Source of the DNA: Pelomonas nitida | Lineage (GTDB): Bacteria > Pseudomonadota > Gammaproteobacteria > Burkholderiales > Burkholderiaceae_C | Reading direction: 5' to 3' | NCBI RefSeq assembly: GCF_043555975.1 | Contig: NZ_JBIGIA010000021.1 | Span: 1-64,000 of the forward strand | DNA: 64,000 nucleotides | Shown here: positions 46,478 through 59,956 of the stretch, one piece after another | Position numbering within the stretch: the stretch's first letter is position 1 | Layout of the letters: every line of letters begins with the position of its first letter | Notes under the pieces: generated by a model | Databases searched by the model: none | Seen by the model: the letters and a program-made list of their open reading frames with translations, nothing else | What the model was told of the DNA's origin: nothing | Position numbers and translations under genes: made by a program

Positions 46478-46567
46478 AAATGCCGCCCCACGAACAGAGG
46501 ATGTCCATGAAACGAGATGGCGCGCATCTGCGTTACATTTGCGGTACTCAACCGCGTGGACGCTTCC

Positions 46568-46744
46568 ATGGAACGAAAGACAGAAACCCTCAACCTCCGG
46601 GTCTCGCCGGAGTTGAAGGAGCTGATTCGATTGGCGGCGGACCGAGAACACCGGACCCTGGCCAACTTCATTGAGGTGCTGGTCCGCAAACACTGCGATG
46701 AACAGGACATCCAGGTCCAGCTAAAGCAGCCACAGAGCCGCTGA
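46568..46744 (+). CDS. Ribbon-helix-helix protein heading the defence operon
   Basis: 58 aa from ATG 46568. The sequence TETLNLRVSPELKELIRLAADREHRTLANFIEVLVRKHC is a CopG/Arc-type strand-helix-helix DNA-binding fold. The last residues are polar. It ends 24 bases before the helicase start, with the helicase ribosome site in between, so it is probably the first gene of the operon and a repressor of it. An antitoxin role is possible but no toxin gene is adjacent. Confidence 0.75.
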   Translation: MERKTETLNLRVSPELKELIRLAADREHRTLANFIEVLVRKHCDEQDIQVQLKQPQSR

Positions 46745-46768
46745 GCGACCAACACAGGGAGGAGAACA

Positions 46769-49700
46769 GTGGACGTCTTTGAATTCCGAGAACACCTCGT
46801 CGGCGAGTACGAGCAGTTCACCCGCAGCTTCACACGCATCCGGTCCGATGACATTCGGGCCTTCGTCGACCGCGAGTACGACAGCCAGCGCTACTGGCCA
46901 GAGCCGCTCATCCAAATCAACCCGAACTACCGTTCGGGGGGCACGGTCGATGAGCTGGTCCAAGCCGGCCAGCTGAGCCCCGAGTGCTCGGACATCTTCC
47001 GTCTTGGCAAGTCGGCCAGTTCGGCCGGGGTGACACTGCCGTTGCACAAGCACCAGGCCGAGGCCATCAGCTTGGCTTTGGCCGGTGAGAGCTACGTCCT
47101 CACCACCGGCACGGGCTCCGGCAAGTCCCTCAGCTATTTCATCCCCGTCGTCGACGCCTGCCTCAAGGCCAAGAAGGCCGACCCCACGCCGCGCACGCGC
47201 GCCATCGTCATCTACCCGATGAACGCGCTAGCCAACTCCCAGCTGGAGGAGCTGAAGAAGTTCCTGGGCTCTGACCCAGCGACCCGCGCTGTGAGCTTCG
47301 GCCGTTATACCGGGCAGGAATCGGACGAAGAGCGGCAAGCCATGGCGGCCAATCCGCCGGACATCCTGCTGACCAACTTCATGATGCTCGAGCTGCTGAT
47401 GACCCGGCAGAACGACATCGACAAGGCGGTGATGCGCAACGCCAAGGGCTTGCGCTTCCTGGTGCTGGACGAGCTTCATACCTACCGTGGTCGCCAGGGC
47501 GCCGACGTCGCGCTGCTGGTGCGCCGCGTGCGCGAAGCGCTGGCCGACGAGCTCATCTGCATCGGCACCTCGGCCACCATGGCGTCCGAGGGCAGCCAGA
47601 TGGAACGCAACGCCGTCGTCGCACGAGTGGCTCGCCGGCTGTTCGGCACCGCCATCGCCGACCGCAACGTCATCACCGAGACCCTGCGGCGCACGACGCC
47701 CGAAAGCCAGACGCTCGAATCCATCCGCAGCAGCCTCGGCCCCGCCATCCGGTCCGGCGTTCCCGCCGACCTTGGCTTTGAGGCCCTGGCTGCCCACCCG
47801 ATGTCGGTCTGGGTCGAATTGACGCTGGGCCTGACCTACGAAGACGACAAGCCACGGCGCGCACGTCCTCGCACCCTGGCCGACGCCGCCAAGCTGCTGC
47901 ACGATGCCTCCGGCGAGCCTATCGAGACTTGCCTGGCCTACCTGCAGCAGTTCATGTTGCGGGCCTACGCCGTCACCGATGCCGCCGGCAAGAGCCTGTT
48001 CGCGTTCAAGCTCCACCAGTTCATCGCTGGCGGTGGCAAGGTCTTCACAACCTTGGAAGCGCCGGGACATCGTGCCATCACGCTCGACGGTCAGCAGTTC
48101 GTCTCGGGCGATGACGAGCGGCAGCGCCGCTACTACCACGTGCACTTCTGCCGCGACTGCGGCCAGGAGTACATCCCGGTTTGGGATACAGACGGCCACG
48201 AGGGCCGGACGTTTAACGTTCGCAGCATCGAAGAACGGCAGCACGACGACGAGCAGGTCAAGTTCGGCTTCCTGATGCCGGATGGTCGAGGCCTTTGGGA
48301 CCCCGAATCACTGGAACGCTATCCGGAGTCCTGGCTCGAGGAACGGGCCGATGGCGAGTGGCGCATTAAGTCTGGCCAACGAAAGTTCCTTCCCCAGTCG
48401 TTGAAGGTGCGACCTGATGGCGTTGTCAGCACCGACAGCGGCCTGCCAAGCTGGTTCATTCCGGGCGCCTTCCGCTTCTGCCTGGCCTGTGGCGTGTCGC
48501 ACACGACGTCCGGCAAGGACGCCCTGCGCCTGACGTCGCTTTCTGGCGAGGGTCGCAGCTCGGCGACGACGATGCTGACGTTGTCGGCCCTGCGCTACCT
48601 GTACGAGCAGGACCAGGAGTTGTCGTCCGATGCCAAAAAAGTGCTTGGCTTCTCCGACAACCGGCAGGACGCCGCGCTGCAAGCCGGGCACTTCAACGAC
48701 TTCCTGCAGGTGCTGCTGACCCGGTCGGCACTGCTGTCGGCGGTGCGCAAGGCCGGCGGCAAGGCACTGTCCGAGCGTGAGGTCGCCAACGCGGTCTTCG
48801 AATCACTCGGGTTCCACCGCGATGACCCCGCCGTGCGTGCCGAGTACATGCAGCAGCCGGAGGTCAAGGGCAACACCCGACGGCAGGTCCAGGAGGCCAT
48901 GCGCGGCATCCTGGGCTACCGCAGCTACTTTGACTTGCGCCGTGGCTGGCGATTCAACAACCCCAACCTCGAACAGCTCGGGCTGATTCGCATCGGCTAC
49001 CAAGACATCGACGACCTCGCCGCCGACGCCGCCGAATGGGCCCAGGCCCCGCAGGTGCTCCAGGCGGCCAGCCCCGCCGAGCGCGCGAAGGTGTTGCGCG
49101 AGCTGTTCGACTTCATGCGCCAGGGCCTGTGCATCGCCACGCGCTACCTCGACCGCACAGAACTCGAGCAGCTTCGCACCCAGAGTTACGCCAACCTGTG
49201 CGAGCCCTGGGGCTTCACCGAAGACGAACGCCCAGTGCCGTCCCGTTGGTTCGCCACTTCGCGACCGCGCGAAGAGTCTGACCGTCGCGGTCGTCGGGTG
49301 GTGGTCGAAGACTTCCTGGTCATTGGCTCCAGCCGCTCCCGCCTGGGCAAGCTGCTACGCCAGGGCAGCACCTGGGGCGGTGGCAACCCCTATTACAAGC
49401 ACATCAACGACCAGACCTATCCGGATGTCATCCAGGCGCTGCTGCAGGCCGCCGAGTCCTACGGCATGGTCAAGCACGAGGAGACGGATTTCGGTGTGCT
49501 GGGGTGGCAGCTGAACGGCACCGCGTTGCAGTGGGAGCTCGGCTCTGGCGAGAGCAAGCGTCAGGCCGAAGACAACGCCTTCTTCCGCAGCCTGTACCTG
49601 AACATCGCCGGCCTGCTCGACAGCCCCGTGCACCAACTCTTCGAGTTCGAAGCCCGCGAGCACACGGCCCAGGTCGAGCAGGAAGACCGGATGGAGCGCG

Positions 49701-52102
49701 AAGCTCGCTTCCGTTTCACCGACAAGGACCGTGCCGAGTGGCGCGGCAAGAACGGCGTCGAACTCGAGTGGCTGCCGGTGCTGTTCTGCTCCCCGACGAT
49801 GGAGCTCGGCGTCGACATCTCGTCGCTGAACACCGTCTACATGCGCAACGTGCCACCTACGCCGGCCAACTACGCTCAACGCAGTGGTCGTGCGGGGCGT
49901 GCTGGCCAGCCGGCGTTGGTCATTACCTACTGCGCCTCGCAGAGCCCGCACGACCAGTACTACTTCCGCGACCCTGTCCGCATGGTGCACGGACAGGTGA
50001 ACGCCCCGACGCTGGACCTGGCCAACCTGGAGTTGGTCAAGAGCCACATGCACGCCATCTGGCTTGCCGAGACCGGCAAGCGTTTGGGCAACAGCGTGCG
50101 CGACCTGCTGGACATGAATCAGCCTGAAGTGCTGCCGGTGACCGAAGAGATGGCGTCGGACCTGGACAAGCCGGAAGCGAAGAAGCGCGCGCATCAGCGT
50201 GGCCTGAAGGTGCTGGGCATGTTGACGAACGAGCTGACGCCCACGAACGCGCCTTGGTACACAGACAAGTGGGCCGAAGCGGTGTTCCAACGGGCGTACC
50301 AAGAGTTCGACGGTGCCCTGCAGCGCTGGCGCGACCTGTACCGCGCCACGGCACAGGCCATCGAGCTGAACTTCAAAATCGAGAACAACCCCGCCGCCAG
50401 CGAACGCGAGCGTCGTGAGGCCCAGCAGCGTCACAACGAAGCCCGCAAGCAGCGTGACCTGCTGCTGGCAGGCGACAGCGCCTTCAACAGCGACTTTTAC
50501 ACCTACCGTTACCTCGCCAGCCAAGGCTTCCTGCCGGGCTACAACTTCCCGCGCCTGCCGTTGCTGGCCTACCTGCCGGCTCGGCGTGGCTCCATTGGCC
50601 GTGAGAGCTTCCTGTCACGGCCGCGCTTCCTGGCGCTCGGTGAGTTTGGCCCCTACAGCCTCATCTATCACGAGGGCAGCCAGTACCGCGTGACCAAGGC
50701 TTTGCTGACCATCACCGGGTCAGACCAGGTCAGCGAAGGCGCTCGCCTGCCCACTGAAATCGCCCGCCTGTGCCCCGCGTGCGGCTACGGCCACTTCCGC
50801 TCACAGCGCGACTCGGACCGCTGCATTTCCTGCGGGGCGTCACTGTCCTGTGCTCAGGAAATCAAGAACCTGTACCGCATCGAGAACGTCTCCACCAAGC
50901 GCGCCGAGCGCATCACCGCCAACGAGGAAGAGCGGGTACGCCAGGGCTACGAGATGCAGACCACGTTGCAGTTCGCCGAGGCCGAAGGCAAGCTGCAAAT
51001 GGTCACGACGGTCGTCGAGGATGACGAAGGCCCGCTGCTCGAGATGCAGTACGGCCCGGCCGCAACGGTCTGGCGCATGAACTTCGGCTGGCGCCGCCGA
51101 AAAGAGAAGGCCATCCAGGGGTTCATGATGAACCCGGTCACAGGCCACTGGGTTGGTGGCGTCGACGACGGCAACGGCGAGAAAGAGGCCGAGGGCGAGG
51201 CCCCGCCGGACAAAACACCGCCGCAGCGAATCGTTCCTTACGTCGAGGACCGCCGGAACATCCTCATCGTGCGCCCGCACTACCGCCTGGGCGAACTCGC
51301 GGCTGAAACGCTGACCACGCTGCAGTACGCGCTCAAACGCGGCATCGAGGCGGTCTACCAGCTCGAAGAGAGCGAGCTGATGGCCGAGCCCTTGCCCACG
51401 CGCGACAACCGCCAGTCCATTCTGCTGTTCGAGGCGGCCGAGGGTGGCGCTGGCGTGCTGACGCGTCTGGCCACCGAGCCCGACGCTTTGGCTGCGGTGG
51501 CTGCCAAGGCCTTGGAGGTGCTGCACTTCCTGCCGCCTCCAGCCGGCCAGCCGTGGGCCCGCAAGACCTTGACCGAAGAGCTCGACCACGATGGCAAGCC
51601 CTTGTGTGAGGCCGGCTGCTACCGCTGCCTGCTCTCGTACTACAACCAGCCTGACCACACGCTCATCGACCGCAAGGACAAGGATGCCGGCGGGCTGCTG
51701 CTCGACATCCTCTGCCGCCTGGCGGCTGCCCGGGCTCACCAGGGCACGCAAGGTCGCGGGCCGCAAGAGCACGACGCCGAGCTCGCCCGCACCGCAGGCA
51801 GCACGCTGGAGCAGGCCTGGCTGGACCACGTCAATGCGCACGGCTACCGCAAGCCTGACCGCGGGCAGCACACGGTCAGCGGCGCCAACGCCTGTGCCGA
51901 CTTCTTCTACGACGACCTGAATCTCGCTGTCTTCATCGACGGACCTCATCACGAGACCGACACCCAGCGGGCTGCGGACGCCACCATCGACCGAGTCCTC
52001 GACGAACTGGGCTATCTGGTGGTGCGCTTCCCCAAGGAGCAGGCTCGCTGGCCCGACATTTTTAAGAACAACGCCGACCTATTTGGTCCAGGCAAGGCCT
52101 GA
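46769..52102 (+). CDS. DUF1998-type DEAD/DEAH helicase fused to Vsr/DUF559-like nuclease
   Basis: 1777 aa from GTG 46769 (GGGAGGAGAAC upstream). The helicase part has Walker A GTGSGKS (114-120), IYPMNALANSQ, DELH (234-237), GTSATMAS, and motif VI QRSGRAGRAG near residue 1040. CxxC pairs near 460, 572 and 1335 suggest zinc sites. About 1540-1630 is the DUF1998 region (FEAAEGGAGVL...CEAGCYRCLLSYYNQ). The last 90 residues (ADFFYDDLNLAVFIDGPHH...DRVLDELGYLVVRF) read as a Vsr/DUF559-type PD-(D/E)XK nuclease. The architecture resembles Druantia DruE or a fused DISARM DrmA-DrmB. Likely role: translocase and effector of the defence operon. Confidence 0.85.
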   Translation: MDVFEFREHLVGEYEQFTRSFTRIRSDDIRAFVDREYDSQRYWPEPLIQINPNYRSGGTVDELVQAGQLSPECSDIFRLGKSASSAGVTLPLHKHQAEAISLALAGESYVLTTGTGSGKSLSYFIPVVDACLKAKKADPTPRTRAIVIYPMNALANSQLEELKKFLGSDPATRAVSFGRYTGQESDEERQAMAANPPDILLTNFMMLELLMTRQNDIDKAVMRNAKGLRFLVLDELHTYRGRQGADVALLVRRVREALADELICIGTSATMASEGSQMERNAVVARVARRLFGTAIADRNVITETLRRTTPESQTLESIRSSLGPAIRSGVPADLGFEALAAHPMSVWVELTLGLTYEDDKPRRARPRTLADAAKLLHDASGEPIETCLAYLQQFMLRAYAVTDAAGKSLFAFKLHQFIAGGGKVFTTLEAPGHRAITLDGQQFVSGDDERQRRYYHVHFCRDCGQEYIPVWDTDGHEGRTFNVRSIEERQHDDEQVKFGFLMPDGRGLWDPESLERYPESWLEERADGEWRIKSGQRKFLPQSLKVRPDGVVSTDSGLPSWFIPGAFRFCLACGVSHTTSGKDALRLTSLSGEGRSSATTMLTLSALRYLYEQDQELSSDAKKVLGFSDNRQDAALQAGHFNDFLQVLLTRSALLSAVRKAGGKALSEREVANAVFESLGFHRDDPAVRAEYMQQPEVKGNTRRQVQEAMRGILGYRSYFDLRRGWRFNNPNLEQLGLIRIGYQDIDDLAADAAEWAQAPQVLQAASPAERAKVLRELFDFMRQGLCIATRYLDRTELEQLRTQSYANLCEPWGFTEDERPVPSRWFATSRPREESDRRGRRVVVEDFLVIGSSRSRLGKLLRQGSTWGGGNPYYKHINDQTYPDVIQALLQAAESYGMVKHEETDFGVLGWQLNGTALQWELGSGESKRQAEDNAFFRSLYLNIAGLLDSPVHQLFEFEAREHTAQVEQEDRMEREARFRFTDKDRAEWRGKNGVELEWLPVLFCSPTMELGVDISSLNTVYMRNVPPTPANYAQRSGRAGRAGQPALVITYCASQSPHDQYYFRDPVRMVHGQVNAPTLDLANLELVKSHMHAIWLAETGKRLGNSVRDLLDMNQPEVLPVTEEMASDLDKPEAKKRAHQRGLKVLGMLTNELTPTNAPWYTDKWAEAVFQRAYQEFDGALQRWRDLYRATAQAIELNFKIENNPAASERERREAQQRHNEARKQRDLLLAGDSAFNSDFYTYRYLASQGFLPGYNFPRLPLLAYLPARRGSIGRESFLSRPRFLALGEFGPYSLIYHEGSQYRVTKALLTITGSDQVSEGARLPTEIARLCPACGYGHFRSQRDSDRCISCGASLSCAQEIKNLYRIENVSTKRAERITANEEERVRQGYEMQTTLQFAEAEGKLQMVTTVVEDDEGPLLEMQYGPAATVWRMNFGWRRRKEKAIQGFMMNPVTGHWVGGVDDGNGEKEAEGEAPPDKTPPQRIVPYVEDRRNILIVRPHYRLGELAAETLTTLQYALKRGIEAVYQLEESELMAEPLPTRDNRQSILLFEAAEGGAGVLTRLATEPDALAAVAAKALEVLHFLPPPAGQPWARKTLTEELDHDGKPLCEAGCYRCLLSYYNQPDHTLIDRKDKDAGGLLLDILCRLAAARAHQGTQGRGPQEHDAELARTAGSTLEQAWLDHVNAHGYRKPDRGQHTVSGANACADFFYDDLNLAVFIDGPHHETDTQRAADATIDRVLDELGYLVVRFPKEQARWPDIFKNNADLFGPGKA

Positions 52103-52108
52103 TACGAC

Positions 52109-54958
52109 ATGAATGCTCCGACGCCGGAATTCCTACCGGGCAGCCTGGTTGCGGCCCGTGGCCGCGAGTGGATAGTCCTGCCCGAGTCCGACACGCAGAC
52201 CCTGCGCCTGCGCCCCCTGGGCGGCGGTGAGCGCGACGAGACGCTCATCTACTTGCCCCTGGAACGCCAGCCGGTCCAGCCGGCCACGTTCCCCTGGCCC
52301 TCGGCGGCCCAGGCGCGTAACCACTCGGCGAGCCAGTTGCTCCTGGATGCACTGCAGCTCAAGCTGCGCAGCGGCGCTGGCCCATTCCGCAGCTTCGGCA
52401 ACATTGCCGTCGAGCCACGTGCCTACCAGCTGGTGCCGCTGTTGATGGCGTTGAAGCAGCCGACGGTGCGCCTGCTGATTGCGGACGACGTCGGTATCGG
52501 CAAGACCATCGAAGGTGCGCTCATCGCACGCGAGCTGCTCGACCGTGGCGAGGTCCACCGCATGACCGTGCTGTGCCCGCCGCACCTATGCGAGCAGTGG
52601 CAACGCGAGTTGGCCGAGCGCTTTCACATCCCCGCCGTGGTGGTGCGCTCCAACACCGCCGACCGCCTGGAGCGGGACCTGCTGCCCGGCACTTCGGTGT
52701 TCCACGCCCATCCCTACACGGTAGTCAGCCTGGACTACATCAAGTCCGAGCGCCGTCGTGAAGCCTTCCAGCGCTTCTGCCCCGAGTTCGTCATCGTCGA
52801 CGAGGCCCATACCTGCACCCAAGCCGGCCAGGGCCGTCAGCAGCGCTACCAACTGCTCAAGGGCCTGGCAGCCGACCCAGCGCGTCACTTGGTGATGCTC
52901 ACCGCCACGCCGCACAGCGGCGACGAAGAGGCCTTCTTCAACTTGCTGGGCCTGCTGCGGGCAGACTTCACCCAGCTGAAGGACCTGCCCGCCGGCCAAC
53001 GAAGCGACCTGCGCGAAGACCTTTCGCGGCACTTCGTCCAGCGCCGCCGGCCCGACATCGCTGAGTGGCAAGACACCTCGATGTTCCCGGACCGCAAGTC
53101 CGCCGAAATCACCTACAAGCTCACTGGTGCTTGGGGTCAGCTCTTCAACGACGTGCTCGCCTACGCCCGCGAGCTGGTCGAGCGCTCTGAAGGCCAAGGC
53201 CTGCGCGAGCAGCGCATGAACTGGTGGGCCGCGCTGGCCTTGCTGCGCTGCATCTCGTCATCCCCCGCGGCGGCCGTCAACGCACTGCGAACCCGGCTGC
53301 AAGGCGCACTCGGTGAGGCCGAAGGCGCCGCAGCCACGTCGCTGGAGGAGTTCGAGGCTCAGGCCAGCGACCGCGTGCTGGACGGTACCGACGATGCGCT
53401 ATCCACCGATGACATCGAGCCCGGCGCTCAGACCGAAGACAGCCAGCGGCTGCAAGCGCTGATGACCAGCGCTGCGGCGCTGGCCGGCCAGCAGAATGAC
53501 CCCAAGCTCGCCAAGCTGCAGGAGCACGTCGGGCTGCTAATGAAGGACGGCTTCCAGCCCGTCGTCTTCTGCCGCTACATCGCCACCGCGCACTACCTGG
53601 CTGCGGCCCTGCAGGAGAAGTTCAAGTCCGCCACCGTCAAGGCCGTGACCGGCGAACTGACGCCCGACGAGCGGGAGGCCGCGGTCGACCAACTGGGTGA
53701 GAGCGAATCCCGAGTCCTGGTCGCCACGGACTGCCTGTCCGAGGGTATCAACCTGCAGGGCCTGTTCACCGCTGTCGTCCACTACGACCTTAGTTGGAAC
53801 CCGACCCGACACGAACAGCGCGAAGGCCGCGTGGACCGTTTTGGGCAGAAGGCACGCGAGGTTCGCAGCACCATGTTGTACGGTGAGGACAACCCTGTCG
53901 ACGGCGCCGTCCTGCAGGTCATCCTGCGCAAGGCCGAGAGCATCCGAAAGGAGCTGGGCGTGCTGGTGCCCATGCCCGACAACGAGGGCAAGCTCACGCA
54001 GGCGCTGATGAATGCAGTGCTGCTCCGCAGAGGCCATCTCAACGCCCAATCGCAGCTGGACCTGTTCGGCGAGCCGGCCAAGGAAATCGACCTAGCCTGG
54101 CAGAGCGCCAAGGAGAAGGCCAAGCAGAACCGCAGCATCTTTGCCCAGCGCCGCCTGAAGCCCGAAGACGTACTGCCCGAGTGGCGCAAGTCTGCCGCCG
54201 TGCTGGGTGGCGAAGCGGAAGTTGAACGTTTCGTCAGCCGTGCCGCATCTCAGCTTGGTGCACCGCTGCAACCGGTGAAGCAGCACTTCAAGCTGCTGAC
54301 CGAGCACCTGCCGGCTGCGGTGCGCGAGCGCCTCGCAGCTGAAGGCCTTGCCTACACCCTGCGCATCGACTTCCACCAGCCCGCCGCCCAGGGCGCCAGC
54401 TTCGTTCACCGCACGCATCCGCTGGTGTCGGTGCTGGCCGATACGCTTCTGGAGCAGGCATTGGACGACGCCAACGCCGCCGTGGATGACGCCGCCGTCG
54501 CACGCGCCGGCGCCGCCTTCGTGCGGGGTGTGTCGCTCAAGACCACGGTGCTGCTGCTGCGCATCCGCCATCAGCTCACCGTCACACATGGCAGCCAGAC
54601 GCGCTTGCTGATGTGCGAGGAAGCCGTCGCCGTTGCCGCCAGCGGCTCCGAGCCCTTTGCCGAACTCGCCCCCGACATGACCCGCCAACTGCTGGGCGCC
54701 GAAGCCACCCGCAACATGCCCGCGCCGCTGCGCGACCGCCAACTGCAGACGGCCCTCGACGCCTTGCCCGGCTGGCAGCCGCAGCTGGAAGCCATGGCCA
54801 AGGCACGTGCCCAAGCGCTGTTGGCCGACCACCGCCGCGTGCGCGAGGCCGCCGAAGGTCGCGGCAGCTACCAGGTCACCGCCAGCCTGCCCGTCGACGT
54901 GATGGGCCTGTACGTGCTCCTGCCCGATGCAGCCGCCACCAACGCCATGGGAGCCTGA
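52109..54958 (+). CDS. SNF2-family helicase, DISARM DrmD-like
   Basis: 949 aa from ATG 52109, 6 bases after the helicase stop. Two-lobe SNF2 ATPase: ADDVGIGKT (Walker A, about 125-133), DEAH (231-234), LTATPHSGDEEAF, and QREGRVDRFGQKA (motif VI, about 570). The C-terminal 300 residues are helical and specific to this group. Size and motifs match DISARM DrmD in my memory. In DISARM the SNF2 protein works with the DrmA/DrmB helicase and the methylase. Here it sits between the big helicase and the methylase. Confidence 0.85.
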   Translation: MNAPTPEFLPGSLVAARGREWIVLPESDTQTLRLRPLGGGERDETLIYLPLERQPVQPATFPWPSAAQARNHSASQLLLDALQLKLRSGAGPFRSFGNIAVEPRAYQLVPLLMALKQPTVRLLIADDVGIGKTIEGALIARELLDRGEVHRMTVLCPPHLCEQWQRELAERFHIPAVVVRSNTADRLERDLLPGTSVFHAHPYTVVSLDYIKSERRREAFQRFCPEFVIVDEAHTCTQAGQGRQQRYQLLKGLAADPARHLVMLTATPHSGDEEAFFNLLGLLRADFTQLKDLPAGQRSDLREDLSRHFVQRRRPDIAEWQDTSMFPDRKSAEITYKLTGAWGQLFNDVLAYARELVERSEGQGLREQRMNWWAALALLRCISSSPAAAVNALRTRLQGALGEAEGAAATSLEEFEAQASDRVLDGTDDALSTDDIEPGAQTEDSQRLQALMTSAAALAGQQNDPKLAKLQEHVGLLMKDGFQPVVFCRYIATAHYLAAALQEKFKSATVKAVTGELTPDEREAAVDQLGESESRVLVATDCLSEGINLQGLFTAVVHYDLSWNPTRHEQREGRVDRFGQKAREVRSTMLYGEDNPVDGAVLQVILRKAESIRKELGVLVPMPDNEGKLTQALMNAVLLRRGHLNAQSQLDLFGEPAKEIDLAWQSAKEKAKQNRSIFAQRRLKPEDVLPEWRKSAAVLGGEAEVERFVSRAASQLGAPLQPVKQHFKLLTEHLPAAVRERLAAEGLAYTLRIDFHQPAAQGASFVHRTHPLVSVLADTLLEQALDDANAAVDDAAVARAGAAFVRGVSLKTTVLLLRIRHQLTVTHGSQTRLLMCEEAVAVAASGSEPFAELAPDMTRQLLGAEATRNMPAPLRDRQLQTALDALPGWQPQLEAMAKARAQALLADHRRVREAAEGRGSYQVTASLPVDVMGLYVLLPDAAATNAMGA

Positions 54959-54962
54959 CGCC

Positions 54963-59942
<4,980 letters not shown>

Positions 59943-59956
59943 CGGGAGGCAGGTAT

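Noticed and set aside
46433..46693. Longer start for paralogue B (to 46693)
   Set aside because: Would run antisense through the ribbon-helix-helix gene; ATG 46432 has a ribosome site and gives the same length as paralogue A.
46568..46744. Antitoxin of a toxin-antitoxin pair
   Set aside because: The neighbours are not toxin-sized genes; the next gene is the large helicase.
46769..54958. Calling the two helicases a standard DISARM system
   Set aside because: DrmD-like and methylase genes fit, but the DUF1998 part is fused in one protein with a nuclease, there is no DrmC phospholipase-type gene, and an SMC-like ATPase is present.
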